This document shows positions 45,541-54,799 of a stretch of DNA of 64,000 nt, one piece after another. Position 1 is the first letter of the stretch; every line of letters begins with the position of its first letter. The position numbers and the translations under genes were made by a program. The DNA is from Rhizobium sp. GN54 (GTDB lineage: Bacteria > Pseudomonadota > Alphaproteobacteria > Rhizobiales > Rhizobiaceae). The stretch spans positions 97,067 to 161,066 of the forward strand of contig NZ_JAJNCZ010000010.1 in NCBI RefSeq assembly GCF_021026345.1. Reading direction: 5' to 3'. The notes under the pieces were generated by a model. It was not told the origin of the DNA, ran no database searches, and saw only the letters and a program-made list of their open reading frames with translations.

Positions 45541-46429
45541 GGGGCGCGACACCCCCCTCGGCCAGTGCCTGGCGCAGGGCCGCGATGAAGACGCGCACCT
45601 TGGGCAGCACAAGCCGGGCGGTCGGATAGACGGCCCAGATGTTCAGTGTTTCGGGGCGCGCGTCGGGGAGGTCGATCCGAACCAGCCTGCCGGACGCGAG
45701 GTCGTCGCTGACGTTCCAGTGCGACAGCAGCGCGATGCCACCACCGGCAAGACATACGGACAGGCAGGCGGCGATGCTGCTGGAGGAGAAGCGGGCATTG
45801 ACGCGGACGTGCCTGTCGCTCTTTTCGCCCGAAAACGTCCAGTGGGTCACACCGTCGAGTGGTAGGCAGTCGTGTACCGCTAGCGCCTCAAGCGAGGCCG
45901 GCGTTCCCTGCGTGTCCAGATAGCCGGGGCTTGCGACGAGGAGGCGCGGGTTGTCGGCAAGCTTCTGCGCGATGAGGCTGCTGTCACGAAGCTTGGCGAT
46001 GCGGATCGCCAGATCCGTGCCCGTGGCGACGAGATTGGGCAGTGCATCAGTGAGATCCAGTGCAATACGCAGTTCGGGATGCCGGGCAAGCAGGCCGGGC
46101 ACAACGGGTGCGACGAAGCGCAGGCCGAAGGCGACTGGCACGGAGACGCGCAGCAGGCCGGCGGCGCCGCGGGTGTCGGAGCGCATTCTGGCCAGTGCCT
46201 CGTCGCCGTTTTCGACAATCGCCAGGGCGAAGGGCAGGAAGGTTTCGCCTTCCGACGTCAGGGACAGGGCGCGCGTGGTGCGGTGCAGCAGGCGGACGCC
46301 TAGCGCAGTTTCGAGCGCTGCGAGACGCCGGCTGGCCATCATGGCGGTGATCCCCAGTCGGCGTGCGGCGGCAGCGAGGCTGCCAACGGAAACGGCGACG
46401 CAGAAGACGTTGATGTCGTCAATGTTCAA
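45530..46429 (-). CDS. LysR-family transcriptional regulator
   Basis: A 299-residue LysR regulator. The N-terminal winged helix-turn-helix is DINVFCVAVSVGSLAAAARR, then MMASRRLAALETALGVRLLH. The effector-binding domain (about 90-295) is complete. It is divergent from the MFS gene at 46528, with 98 bases between them, and most likely controls it. Its 3' end overlaps the molybdopterin dehydrogenase remnant by 11 bases. Confidence 0.93.
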   Translation of the reverse strand: MNIDDINVFCVAVSVGSLAAAARRLGITAMMASRRLAALETALGVRLLHRTTRALSLTSEGETFLPFALAIVENGDEALARMRSDTRGAAGLLRVSVPVAFGLRFVAPVVPGLLARHPELRIALDLTDALPNLVATGTDLAIRIAKLRDSSLIAQKLADNPRLLVASPGYLDTQGTPASLEALAVHDCLPLDGVTHWTFSGEKSDRHVRVNARFSSSSIAACLSVCLAGGGIALLSHWNVSDDLASGRLVRIDLPDARPETLNIWAVYPTARLVLPKVRVFIAALRQALAEGGVAPLKG

Positions 46430-46527
46430 TATCGAAATCCGTTATACAGGTCGAACATACAAGAGCAGTACATCCAATTACGATAAAGCTCTAGTTCTTG
46501 CACATCGCTTTCTTCAGCCAGAAGGGC

Positions 46528-47748
46528 ATGAAAATGGATATGACACTTTCGTCCGCGAATGCCGACGCCTCGTATGGCGGCGTCAGGCGCCTTGCGCTTC
46601 TTGCCATGGCAGCGGCTGGCGGTATCGCCGTGGCAAACATCTACTACAACCAGCCGATGCTCGGCCTTATCGAGACCGAGTTCCAGCACCAGCCGGTCAC
46701 CGGCCTCATTCCAACCGCGACGCAGCTCGGTTACGCGATCGGCCTATTCTTGTTGTTACCGCTGGGCGATCTCGTTCACCGCCGTCCGCTGATCGTCGGG
46801 CAATTCTTGCTGCTGGCGATGACGCTTGTTCTTGCAGCGCTTGCGCCGACGGCCTGGCTGCTTGTCGCTGCGTCGTTTCTCGTCGGTGCTACATCCACCG
46901 TCGCACAGCAGATCGTTCCCTTTGCCGCATCGCTAGCTGTACCTGAAAAACGTGGTGCCACGATCGGCACTGTCATGGCCGGCGTTCTGTCGGGGATCTT
47001 GTTCAGCCGGACGCTTTCCGGTTTCGTCGGGCAGCACGCGGGATGGCGCGAGATGTTCTGGGTCGGCGTGCCGATGGCGCTCGTTGCAGCGGTGATGATG
47101 TTCCTGACCCTGCCCCATCATCGTCCGGCGTCGCGTATGCGTTATCGTACGGCGATGCACTCGCTCGTTCATATGTGGAAGCACCAGCCTTCTCTCAGAG
47201 TGGCAACGTTGGTGCAGGCAGCGCTTTTTGCCTCGTTCACGGCGTTCTGGACGATCCTGGCGCTCTACCTGCAAGGGCCGAGCTTCGATCTCGGCGCTGA
47301 TGTCGCGGGTCTGTTCGGGATCGTCGGTGCGGTGGGCATCTTTGCGGCGCCGCTGGCTGGCAAGGTCGCAGATCGCCGCGGCCCCGGCTTCGTCGTCTGG
47401 ATTGGTGCGGTACTGGCTGCCGTTTCATGGATCGTCTTTGGCCTCTGGACGTCGCTGGCGGCGCTTGTCATCGGCGTCATCATTCTCGATTTGGGTATCC
47501 AGAGCGCTCTGGTTGCCAACCAGCACATTATCTACGCGATCGATCCCGAAGCCCGAAGCCGTCTCAACACAATCTTCATGACAGGCATGTTCCTGGGCGG
47601 TGCAGTCGGTTCGGCCGGGGCCACAGCCACGTGGGGGCATGGTGCCTGGGCTGCCGTCAGCACGTTGGGGGTAGTATTCGCGCTTGTCGCGATCGGTATT
47701 AAGGCCATCGCGCATTACCGTGCCGCCGCCATCGGAAAGATGCGGTGA
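46528..47748 (+). CDS. MFS transporter (drug/sugar exporter type)
   Basis: A protein of about 406 residues with 12 predicted membrane helices. Family marks are YNQPMLGLIETEF after TM1, LPLGDLVHRRPLIVGQFLLL (motif A between TM2 and TM3) and GVLSGILFSRTLSGFVGQHA GWR (motif C region). The second half has the repeated GKVADRRGPG motif. The start is ATG 46528 or ATG 46534, both after AGAAGGG. It is probably induced by the divergent LysR regulator. The substrate is unknown. Confidence 0.92.
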   Translation: MKMDMTLSSANADASYGGVRRLALLAMAAAGGIAVANIYYNQPMLGLIETEFQHQPVTGLIPTATQLGYAIGLFLLLPLGDLVHRRPLIVGQFLLLAMTLVLAALAPTAWLLVAASFLVGATSTVAQQIVPFAASLAVPEKRGATIGTVMAGVLSGILFSRTLSGFVGQHAGWREMFWVGVPMALVAAVMMFLTLPHHRPASRMRYRTAMHSLVHMWKHQPSLRVATLVQAALFASFTAFWTILALYLQGPSFDLGADVAGLFGIVGAVGIFAAPLAGKVADRRGPGFVVWIGAVLAAVSWIVFGLWTSLAALVIGVIILDLGIQSALVANQHIIYAIDPEARSRLNTIFMTGMFLGGAVGSAGATATWGHGAWAAVSTLGVVFALVAIGIKAIAHYRAAAIGKMR

Positions 47749-47759
47749 GGAACGGCACG

Positions 47760-48184
47760 ATGAAAAGACTACGCGTGCGGGTCGTCGGTGGTTCCCTCGG
47801 CGGCCTGTTTGCCGCCATCCTGCTCCAGCGTAACGATCACAACGTCCTTGTCTACGAGCGCTCTACGTCCGGTCTCGGTGGTCGCGTCGGATTCGGGCGC
47901 CGCTGACACAGATCTCCTGGGATGTTCTCTATGAAGGCGTGGTCCCGATGCTGACGCCCGACAGCTACGTCCTCGGACGCAACATCAAGCGCGTCGTCGA
48001 TGGCAAGCGCGAAGCGTCGATGATGTTTGCAGACGGCTCGACCGACACAGCCGATCTCGTCGTCGGCGCGGACGGGGCTCGGTTCAGTCGCACGCGGTGC
48101 CGCCAATGCGCGGAGGCAGAACGACTATGCCGGCTCGTCGCCTCACGCGGCCTCGCCTGGCCTCCAGGCTGGCCTGAAAGCTAA
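47760..48184 (+). pseudogene. FAD monooxygenase remnant
   Basis: The N-terminus VRVVGGSLGGLFAAILLQRN is an FAD-binding Rossmann motif. The frame stops near 47906 and resumes in another frame with ADGSTDTADLVVGADGARFS, the second FAD motif (normally around residue 160). The middle and the C-terminal half are lost. It is 11 bases downstream of the MFS gene, so it was probably the second gene of that operon. Confidence 0.7.
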
Positions 48185-48212
48185 GCCTGGAGACCAGTAG
48201 ACGATCGCCGGG

Positions 48213-48683
48213 TCAGTGGTTGATCTTCGAGACCGCCAGGTTCGTCAGCACGTTGTTCGCCGCCTTCTCCTGATCCAGGATTTCGCTCAGCAAAACGTGC
48301 GCCTCTTCATTTCCGAGGACCTTGGCCCACTCGCGCAGCGATCCGTAACGCGCGATCTCGTAGTGCTCGACCGCCTGGCAAGCGGCAAGGACGCCTGCGT
48401 CGAGTGCGACGCCCTTGCTCTCGTCGATGATGCCGTCGGTCTCCTTCAACAGCCCTTCGGTCGCATCGCACTTCTCTCCGGCGGGCTTTACGTTGATAGA
48501 CTTGAACACCTTCTTCAGGGTTTCAATTTGCCCCTTCGTCTCGTCAAGATGGTTGTCGAGCGCTTTTTTAAGCTCAGCACTCTTTACCGCCTTGGAGACT
48601 TTGGGAAGGGACTTCGCGATCTCGCTTTCCGCGAAGTAGACGTCTTTCAGGGTGTGTTCGAAAAGTTCGGACAGTGTCTGCAC
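48213..48683 (-). CDS. DUF892 ferritin-like protein (YciE/YciF family)
   Basis: A 156-residue four-helix protein. It begins MQTLSELFEHTLKDVYFAES and has the family's metal-site helices: Glu in ALDNHLDETKGQIETL, then AVEHYEIARYGSLREWA and EILDQEKAANNVL. The family has a di-iron ferritin-like fold and is induced by general stress. A sigma-EcfG-type promoter lies at 48716-48740, 33-57 bases upstream of the start. Confidence 0.92.
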   Translation of the reverse strand: MQTLSELFEHTLKDVYFAESEIAKSLPKVSKAVKSAELKKALDNHLDETKGQIETLKKVFKSINVKPAGEKCDATEGLLKETDGIIDESKGVALDAGVLAACQAVEHYEIARYGSLREWAKVLGNEEAHVLLSEILDQEKAANNVLTNLAVSKINH

Positions 48684-48715
48684 TTTATCCTCCTGATGGG
48701 TTGTGGCGTTGCTGG

Positions 48716-48740
48716 AACGGCCGATGGACGAGATTGTTCC
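48716..48740 (-). promoter_or_regulatory. Sigma-EcfG-type promoter of the DUF892 gene
   Basis: On the minus strand GGAAC (48740-48736), 16 bases, then CGTT (48719-48716). This matches the GGAAC-N16/17-CGTT box of the alphaproteobacterial general stress sigma factor. The start codon is 33 bases beyond the -10. Confidence 0.7.
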
Positions 48741-48768
48741 CAGCCTGGATTGCGGGTCCTTCGGCGTA

Positions 48769-49209
48769 TCATGGGGCTAGATCGATCGAGCCGTTCTCGT
48801 TGCCGTCCCAGTAGTCTACCCGGTTGCCGACAACCTTGATCAGGACCAGTCCTTCGGTGTCAGTGCCGTCCGGGAACCAGCGGTCGAGACCGTCTGTCCA
48901 ATGTTGCTGGAATTCGATCTTGTCCTTGCACAGCACTGCATTGCCTTGGACGGCGATGAAGATCCCAGGCTTTCCAAGGAGGGAAGGAGCACCGCTGAAG
49001 GTCAGCGAGACGACAGGTGATTGTTTGATATCCTCGATCTTCCGGGTGTCCTCGTAGGAGAAGAACCAGCAGTCGCCATCGAATTCGACGTCGCCATTGT
49101 TGCTCATCGGACGGGATGAGATCCGACCGGCAGGGCTCTGCGTGGTGAGCATCCCGAAGTCGATGTCCTTCATTTCCTTTGCGATGTCCTCAAGCGTAAG
49201 ATTAGTCAT
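48769..49209 (-). CDS. Pyridoxamine 5'-phosphate oxidase-like stress protein
   Basis: A 146-residue split-barrel flavin-binding protein of the general stress protein 26 type. Features are DIDFGMLTTQSPAGRISSRP, GDCWFFSYEDTRKIEDIKQS (about 45-64) and the C-terminal WFPDGTDTEGLVLIKVVGNR with YWDGNENG. It probably binds FMN or F420-like cofactor; true PNPOx activity is not expected. A sigma-EcfG-type promoter lies 54 bases upstream. Confidence 0.9.
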   Translation of the reverse strand: MTNLTLEDIAKEMKDIDFGMLTTQSPAGRISSRPMSNNGDVEFDGDCWFFSYEDTRKIEDIKQSPVVSLTFSGAPSLLGKPGIFIAVQGNAVLCKDKIEFQQHWTDGLDRWFPDGTDTEGLVLIKVVGNRVDYWDGNENGSIDLAP

Positions 49210-49262
49210 GAAAACCTCCCGATTTTTCTTATGCTCACGCGACGGCGGAGTCTGCTGGCTTT

Positions 49263-49287
49263 AACGCGGCGTGTGGCGCGACGTTCC
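49263..49287 (-). promoter_or_regulatory. Sigma-EcfG-type promoter of the PNPOx-like gene
   Basis: Minus-strand GGAAC (49287-49283), 16 bases, CGTT (49266-49263). Exact match to the consensus and spacing. Confidence 0.7.
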
Positions 49288-49304
49288 GGGAACTGCCCGC
49301 AAAC

Positions 49305-49460
49305 TTGGCGAAACGGTCCCGCGCTCCATATCGCCCAGGGCGATCGCACTTGGGCGACTTCGGCCACGAGGGCGGTTACGACACAGTCGGGCGCTACGCC
49401 CGAACCTGGGCGAAGGAGCGCGGCTGGGTCAGCGCTGCCAGCTCTTCGACGTTTTTCGAA
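49305..49460 (+). pseudogene. IS21 istA fragment
   Basis: The reading HEGGYDTVGRYARTWAKERG followed by WVSAAS resembles the IstA segment just before the DDE domain (usually GSYDTVVRYARxW). Only this piece is present, followed by unrelated frames. The rest of the 780-base region 49210-49987 holds the promoter at 49263, this debris and a short repeat, but no intact gene. Confidence 0.45.
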
Positions 49461-49629
49461 CGGTTACCCACCGCACCACGTCGGAGAACCTCTGCGGCTA
49501 CTGGCAAGGCGCCGCGCAGCGGATCGATGTTCAGGGAGGGGACGAGGAGGCCAAGGTCGAGAAAAAGCGCTAACCGCGATGAGTGCTGAGCTTCGTCAAT
49601 TCCAATGTGTACTAGCAGTCAAACCAGTA

Positions 49630-49720
49630 TCCTATTGGTGGTTTCGACATTTATTATTGCAACATTCACCAGCACTCTATTGATACTTCGACCGACGCCC
49701 TATTGCAACTTTCACCATGT
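49630..49720. repeat. Imperfect ~46-bp tandem repeat
   Basis: Two adjacent copies start with CTATTG, share TTCGAC, and end with TATTGCAACATTCACCA or TATTGCAACTTTCACCA (16 of 17 bases the same in that part). The stretch is AT-rich. Together with the istA fragment upstream it may be the multiple terminal repeat of a decayed IS21-family element; this is inference. Confidence 0.5.
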
Positions 49721-49987
49721 TGGTTTGCTGAAAAATGAAAGTGACCATCATGGACGAAAGCCTTCTCCCGCGTCATCTGGAAACGCAGTTTAAGGTTGCA
49801 CTTACATCAGCACGGGTGGTCAACTTTGCTGGGCTGCGTCAGGTCGGGGAGACGATCTATTGAGCGTTGGAAAATTCATCACTTAGATGACGAGGGTGAG
49901 CTTGCAGCTGTTGAGGCCGATCCAAATGGACAGCTGGATGCCCTATTGGCTGAGACAAAAGCGAGCCCACTCATTGTCGACCAATAC

Positions 49988-52084
49988 CTACGCCAGCGAT
50001 CGCACCATGGGTTCGCGGTCCCAATACCGCTTTGTCGCGGCATCGATGAAGCCTTTGTCATGGGGCACGACACCGTCGTCGGGTTGGACGCCAGCCTTGT
50101 CAAGAAGTGGTTGAGAGCCCTGGCTGTATCCGATCGCCTTGAGGTGGGCGAACGCGTCCATCACCCATTGTACGGCCGCCCCTTCGTTAATGAGCGACTT
50201 GCAGCCCTCGTCCGAGAGAAGTACCGCGACCGCGTCGAAAATGGGGGAGGGGGAACCCAGGAGCTGCCCATCGGCCTTGATGGATGTGTTATCCGACAAG
50301 GTGGTGTTGCCAACCTTGGGCGCGACGATAAACGGCGTGGCACCTTCGTCCTCGATGGCTGCGATCAGCGTCTGTAAGGCTGAGGCGTCAGTCTCGTCCG
50401 CAATGAGGATGCCGATTTTGCGGCCTTTTATCGTGTCCAGCATATTCTTCTGTATCGATAACGCCGGCGAGGCACCCATGTCGATCGGATCCCGTGCGGC
50501 TGCTGATTTTTCCGGGAGCTCGATACCCAAACCGTGGGCAACGCGCCGGGCAAGCGTCTCGTCGACGTTGCGCAGGTTGCCCACCATTCGCGGCGGCACC
50601 TGCTCTAGGGACACTTTCGACAATTCGAACACGAAGGCGGAGGCGATATGTGCTTGTTCGGACTCGGTCTGAGATTTCCAGAACATGCGGGCTTGGCTGA
50701 AATGATCGGCAAACAGTTCCGCACGGACGCGCAGTTTGTCTCCCTGTTCGTCCCTCTGAGCCTGGCGCTCCAATGTATGAAGGCCGGTCACGGGACATTC
50801 TCGTGGCCCGCCGGGTTCGCCATGCGCTGCCAGACTGTTCGGCTCATAGTTCGCACGGCCCTTCGGTACGCTCATCTGCATCTGGCCGTCCCGCTGGAAG
50901 TTCATGACCGGACACTTCGGCGCATTGATCGGAAGCTGGTGGAAATTTGCAGTGCCGAGGCGAGATTTCTGCGTATCGAGATAGCTGAACAAGCGCCCCT
51001 GCAACAAAGGGTCGTTGGTAAAGTCGATGCCGGGCACGATGTTCGCGGGACAGTAGGCGACTTGCTCGGTTTCAGCGAAGAAATTGTCCGGGTTCCTGTC
51101 GAGAATCAGGCGTCCGACCTTTCGCAGCGGAAGCAGTTCCTCCGGAATGATTTTGGTCGGATCGAGAACGTCGTAGTCGAGGCTGTCGGCGAAGGCCTCG
51201 TCGAAAAGCTGCACGCCGAGCTCCCACTCCGGGAAATTGCCCAACGCGATAGATTCGAACAAATCCCGGCGATGGAAGTCATTGTCGGCGGCCTGGAGCT
51301 TCAAAGCTTCGTCCCAGACGGTTGATTGTGTGCCGAGCTTCGGCTTCCAGTGGAATTTGACGAAGGTGGATTTTCCGGCCGCGTCGACGAAACGGAACGT
51401 GTGGATGCCGAATCCTTGCATGGTGCGCAGGGAGCGGGGGATGGTACGGTCCGACATGGCCCACATCAGCATGTGGGTCGTTTCCGGCATGAGTGATGCC
51501 CAATCCCAAAACGTGTCATGCGCGCTGCCGGCCTGCGGATAGGCTCGGTCAGCTTCCATCTTCACCGCGTGTACGAGATCCGGAAACTTGATCGCATCCT
51601 GGATGAAGAAAATCGGGATATTGTTGCCGACAAGATCCCAATTGCCTTCCTTCGTATAGAACTTAACCGCAAAGCCGCGGACGTCGCGGGGCGTATCCAC
51701 CGAACCAGCGCCACCGGCGACGGTCGAAAACCGGACAAACACGGGCGTCCGTTCACCAACCTTTTGGAACAGATCTGCAGTGGTTACATCTGACAGATCG
51801 TCGGTCACCTCGAAGTAACCGTGCGCGGCAGAACCTCGGGCATGGACGATACGCTCCGGTATGCGTTCGTGATCGAAATGGAAGATCTTCTCCCGGAGGA
51901 CGAAATCCTCCAGCAGCGTCGGCCCGCGTGCTCCGGATCTGAGGCTGTTCTGATTGTCGGAAACCCGGATCCCTTGATTGGTAGTGAGCTTCCCTTCCCG
52001 GTCATGCGGACCCGCGAGCGGCACATGCTGGTGAGGCTCGCCGCCATTGCCGAGGTCCATCTCGAAGCTTGTCTTGTCGGCCAT
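49988..52084 (-). CDS. katE: Large-subunit catalase HPII (KatE type)
   Basis: A 698-residue monofunctional catalase. It starts at ATG 52084 after AGGGGA. The catalytic His is in [15 protein letters not shown] (about 81), the Asn in [16 protein letters not shown], and the haem-ligand Tyr in [10 protein letters not shown]. About 150 extra C-terminal residues form the DJ-1/glutamine-amidotransferase-like domain of large catalases ([40 protein letters not shown]). Residues 553-575 link the two. A sigma-EcfG-type promoter lies 33 bases upstream, so it should be a stationary-phase and stress catalase. Confidence 0.97.
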   Translation of the reverse strand: MADKTSFEMDLGNGGEPHQHVPLAGPHDREGKLTTNQGIRVSDNQNSLRSGARGPTLLEDFVLREKIFHFDHERIPERIVHARGSAAHGYFEVTDDLSDVTTADLFQKVGERTPVFVRFSTVAGGAGSVDTPRDVRGFAVKFYTKEGNWDLVGNNIPIFFIQDAIKFPDLVHAVKMEADRAYPQAGSAHDTFWDWASLMPETTHMLMWAMSDRTIPRSLRTMQGFGIHTFRFVDAAGKSTFVKFHWKPKLGTQSTVWDEALKLQAADNDFHRRDLFESIALGNFPEWELGVQLFDEAFADSLDYDVLDPTKIIPEELLPLRKVGRLILDRNPDNFFAETEQVAYCPANIVPGIDFTNDPLLQGRLFSYLDTQKSRLGTANFHQLPINAPKCPVMNFQRDGQMQMSVPKGRANYEPNSLAAHGEPGGPRECPVTGLHTLERQAQRDEQGDKLRVRAELFADHFSQARMFWKSQTESEQAHIASAFVFELSKVSLEQVPPRMVGNLRNVDETLARRVAHGLGIELPEKSAAARDPIDMGASPALSIQKNMLDTIKGRKIGILIADETDASALQTLIAAIEDEGATPFIVAPKVGNTTLSDNTSIKADGQLLGSPSPIFDAVAVLLSDEGCKSLINEGAAVQWVMDAFAHLKAIGYSQGSQPLLDKAGVQPDDGVVPHDKGFIDAATKRYWDREPMVRSLA

Positions 52085-52116
52085 GACACATCCCCTGAAG
52101 ATTGCGGATGAGTGCA

Positions 52117-52141
52117 AACGAACGCTAGGCGACATTGTTCC
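52117..52141 (-). promoter_or_regulatory. Sigma-EcfG-type promoter of katE
   Basis: Minus-strand GGAAC (52141-52137), 16 bases, CGTT (52120-52117), with the katE ATG 33 bases further on. Exact consensus and spacing. Confidence 0.75.
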
Positions 52142-52305
52142 GTGGCAGCGTTCGCCGCATTGATTAAGCAGGTATCAGCATCCCTGCATGTCGAGTTCAA
52201 GGTATTGGCTCCCGGGGACCATTTTGCATTACCCCCGTCTCCCAACACAAAGAAACGCAGGGAAAGCCGCAGAGTTCCACATCTCGTGGTCGCGCGAACG
52301 ATTGC

Positions 52306-52467
52306 TCAGATCGTCTTCGGCGGATCAGGATTCTCATCCGGATTTGGCAGCGGGCCCTCGTCCGGCAACCGCGGTGGGTCCGGCTCCTTGATGGGCGGTC
52401 CCGGATCGACAGGCGGTGGCACCGGTTGCGTTGGGATGTCATCTCCGGGGTTGACGGGCAGGCTCAT
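52306..52467 (-). CDS. Small proline-rich protein
   Basis: A 53-residue protein made largely of Pro, Asp and Glu (MSLPVNPGDDIPTQPVPPPV to PDENPDPPKTI). It has no signal peptide and is probably disordered. The ATG at 52467 has a near-perfect AGGAGGACAC ribosome site. A weaker EcfG-like box (GGAAC-N17-AGTT) lies at 52493-52518. Function unknown. Confidence 0.65.
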   Translation of the reverse strand: MSLPVNPGDDIPTQPVPPPVDPGPPIKEPDPPRLPDEGPLPNPDENPDPPKTI

Positions 52468-52492
52468 GGCGTGTCCTCCTGTTGAGTTGGTC

Positions 52493-52518
52493 AACTCACT
52501 CGCACCCTGTGATGTTCC
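52493..52518 (-). promoter_or_regulatory. Weak sigma-EcfG-like promoter of the proline-rich gene
   Basis: Minus-strand GGAAC (52518-52514), 17 bases, AGTT (52496-52493). The -10 differs from CGTT at its first base. The 288 bases to its right (52519-52806) show no gene. Confidence 0.4.
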
Positions 52519-52806
52519 GAGTTCCCTGCAACAGAATGTAGATCCCTGCAGGCCTTGATGTAGGCCACGCGCGAAAATAGGGCATTAGGTAGCAAAAGCC
52601 ATCACATGCCACTTCGTATTGGAATTAAAAAGAGAAACCTAGGCCGGACTGTCGAGATCGCGTGGTCCGTGTCATCGCCGTTGTCGTTCAACAGAGTGCT
52701 AGGAGCAGCCAACGCCTATTCGATATGGCCGAAAGAGGGGGGGGCAATTGCGCATCGCTACAACTCTGGATACGCTTAAGTCTTTAGAGGAGCGATCGTT
52801 TGCAAG

Positions 52807-52998
52807 CTACACGCAACCACTTCCTCCGATCGACACCGGCGAGAAGCCCAGGTAATAACCCGGGTCATGTTCAGGATGATACGCATTCAGCTCTGATCTC
52901 CCCGCGGCCGTTTTCGGCCGCTGATCCGCCTTTCCGCCGTCGTCTTCTGGAGCCTGAACATAACTTTCAGCGCCATCGCTACCGCTGCCCTTGCCCAT
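52807..52998 (-). CDS. Small hydrophilic unknown protein
   Basis: A 63-residue protein starting MGKGSGSDGAESYVQAPEDD at ATG 52998, with a strong AGGGGGGAAG ribosome site. It is Gly/Asp/Pro-rich and predicted disordered, with EHDPGYYLGFSPVSIGG near the end. No family recognised. Its setting among stress genes suggests a stress-induced hydrophilin-like protein; this is inference. Confidence 0.5.
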   Translation of the reverse strand: MGKGSGSDGAESYVQAPEDDGGKADQRPKTAAGRSELNAYHPEHDPGYYLGFSPVSIGGSGCV

Positions 52999-53109
52999 CA
53001 CTTCCCCCCTGCGGTGTTGGCAATCAGCACTCTGGGCGGGGGCTTGGAAATACGCTCGGCGATCCCAAGGGTCAGCATTTCCTGCTTTCACCAAAGGGTC
53101 CAACGCTGA

Positions 53110-53234
53110 CGGTGCGCAATTTCGCCAGGATGCGGGATGTGACAGCCTACGGCTGCTTTAAGCGTCTGCGCTGGCCCGAGACGGAGGGCGAGCCCTACTG
53201 CCCCGAGAGCGGAACCTGTCATCACGTTACGTGA
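53110..53234 (+). pseudogene. Possible IS1595-type transposase N-terminal fragment
   Basis: The reading FARMRDVTAYGCFKRLRWPE, TEGEPYCPESGTC resembles the start of IS1595-group transposases, which have a FxxxRWxxxxGxPxCPxCG zinc-finger region. It stops at 53234. The following 374 bases (53235-53608) contain no gene I can support. Confidence 0.35.
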
Positions 53235-53608
53235 GCTTTCGCACTCGTTGTTCTGATCGCAGATTAGTGGTGGTCAGCGGCCGCACAAGGCCTTCGAGCG
53301 CCAGATGATCGATTGCGGCTTAATCAAGCGTAGTGAGGGGCGATGCCCGCTGCAGATGCAATGCTCAATCAATATGGCAACATGGGCGGAAGGTTGTCTC
53401 AATCGCGACATGGTCGACTTGCAGGTGGACAATTGTGGTGCAGGCACGATCGCAAGGCGCGTTGTTTCGTCCTGAAGCGAAGTGGCCCGTCACCTGCCAG
53501 GGGTCTGGCAGCGCAACCCTTCGGACCAGTCCCTATCCCCGGTCAATTCATCCGGTCGGAGATACGGAGAAGCCCGGCGCATTTTGAGTGCGCCGGGACG
53601 CATTGGAG

Positions 53609-53791
53609 TTAGTGCCAACGTGGCTGACGTTTTACGTTGTAGCGGAGTTCGCAAGAAGTCGCGTATTCGCCGAAGAGGCGGAGAAGTTTCTTTTCTTCAG
53701 CCTCGGCCACGCGGTAGAGCTTGCAGAAGTCTTTGACAGACCAAACACGAGTTGCTGCCGCTGCGACAGCCTTGTCATTGGTATGCTTCAT
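53609..53791 (-). CDS. Small unknown protein (60 aa)
   Basis: A 60-residue protein, MKHTNDKAVAAAATRVWSVK, then DFCKLYRVAEAEEKKLLRLF and GEYATSCELRYNVKRQPRWH. The GGGAGG site before ATG 53791 and the compact helical layout support translation. Similar small proteins occur in rhizobia without known function. The second half has the look of a short helix-turn-helix (KLYRVAEAEEKKLLRLFGEYAT). Confidence 0.6.
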   Translation of the reverse strand: MKHTNDKAVAAAATRVWSVKDFCKLYRVAEAEEKKLLRLFGEYATSCELRYNVKRQPRWH

Positions 53792-53943
53792 TACAATCCT
53801 CCCGTGAAGGGAAGACTAATACCAAAGTCTAAATTAGGCTTCTATAAATTTTGACGTAGCCACTTCCAAGTTTGCCACTAGATCCGATACTGGCTCACTT
53901 TTCAGCCCGCCGCCCGGCGCGGCGGGCTACCGTTAAGACGAGT

Positions 53944-54339
53944 TCACCGTTCAAACCGACCCTCGTATTTGAACTCGGGCGCCTTCTCTAGCTCCTCTTT
54001 GGTGGCGTTCATCACGGCCGTCCACTTCTTTTCATTCTCAAGGTACGTGATTTTCACCGCAGACGGACTGACCATAACGTAATGATCGCCCATACCGAGA
54101 AAGCCACCGACAGACATGATGAAACCGTTTAGCTTGCCGTCGGCGATCACAACATCCTTGATCTCGCCGATAGTCTCACTGGCGTCATTCGTCACGTCGA
54201 GATCGATGAGATTGTAGCTGAGGACGTCCGTCGGTTGAACAGCAACGAAGGTCTCCGTTGTCGTCGTTTCTGCGGTCTGAGCGTAAGCGATACCACCGAG
54301 CAACGACGCCGCGGTGAGTCCAATTAGAATGCTTCGCAT
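53944..54339 (-). CDS. Exported PRC-barrel protein
   Basis: A 131-residue protein with a signal peptide (MRSILIGLTAASLLGGIAYA) and a PRC-barrel domain (DVLSYNLIDLDVTNDASETI, GEIKDVVIADGKLNGFIMSV, FLGMGDHYVMVSPSAVKITY). The start at ATG 54339 follows AAGGAGG. It probably acts in the periplasm; PRC-barrel proteins of this type are common in rhizobial stress regulons. A sigma-EcfG-type promoter lies 33 bases upstream. Confidence 0.9.
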   Translation of the reverse strand: MRSILIGLTAASLLGGIAYAQTAETTTTETFVAVQPTDVLSYNLIDLDVTNDASETIGEIKDVVIADGKLNGFIMSVGGFLGMGDHYVMVSPSAVKITYLENEKKWTAVMNATKEELEKAPEFKYEGRFER

Positions 54340-54371
54340 AGTCGGCCTCCTTCTGCTTTTCCTGGTTTTCA

Positions 54372-54396
54372 AACGCGATGCCGAAAGCAAGGTTCC
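54372..54396 (-). promoter_or_regulatory. Sigma-EcfG-type promoter of the PRC-barrel gene
   Basis: Minus-strand GGAAC (54396-54392), 16 bases, CGTT (54375-54372). Exact consensus and spacing; the ATG is 33 bases beyond the -10. Confidence 0.7.
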
Positions 54397-54535
54397 GGGC
54401 GACGCTGGCGGATGGGCTTGTAGATGCACGTGTTTGCTATGATGTGCAGGCCGTATGAGGAACGTGGCAACGGACACGAGCAGCGTCAGGGTGTGGCCTC
54501 GTTGGGTTGGTCCGACATCGTCGCTGGCAGGCCAA

Positions 54536-54613
54536 TCAAGCCAATAGGATTACGAAAAGCACGAAGAGCACCGCAGCTCCGAACGCGGACAGTTCTATTA
54601 ACCCGTCATACAT
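54536..54613 (-). CDS. Predicted 25-residue membrane microprotein
   Basis: ATG 54613 has a GGAGG ribosome site and opens a frame for MYDGLIELSAFGAAVLFVLF, VILLA: a single predicted membrane helix with a short acidic N-terminus. A longer frame in phase exists to 54763, but a sigma-EcfG-type promoter at 54644-54668 lies inside it. That promoter makes the short form the natural product, with a leader of about 25 bases. Function unknown; such peptides often bind and tune larger membrane proteins. Confidence 0.5.
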   Translation of the reverse strand: MYDGLIELSAFGAAVLFVLFVILLA

Positions 54614-54643
54614 CGCAGCCTCCGCCAAAGAGGGATCGCCGAT

Positions 54644-54668
54644 AACGCGCTCGTCAGGGCAAAGTTCC
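54644..54668 (-). promoter_or_regulatory. Sigma-EcfG-type promoter of the microprotein gene
   Basis: Minus-strand GGAAC (54668-54664), 16 bases, CGTT (54647-54644). The microprotein ATG follows 31 bases later, similar to the spacing seen for katE and the DUF892 gene. Confidence 0.65.
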
Positions 54669-54799
54669 TTGCGGTGGTATCGTCGATCACCGAAAGAGGA
54701 CATCAAATCGCGGCGCATTCTATGCGTCTGCGCGTTGGTCGCTGTTTGGCGTCCGGGTGGCACAGGGGCAGGTCAAAGGGATCGAGCCAACTTGAAAAA

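Noticed and set aside
49796..50377. 193-codon plus-strand frame opposite the end of katE
   Set aside because: It is antisense to the katE C-terminal domain, which is clearly coding.
52800..53100. Plus-strand ORF with Pro/Arg-rich sequence
   Set aside because: It is antisense to the better supported 63-residue minus-strand gene with a strong ribosome site; only its last part (from 53110) resembles a transposase start.
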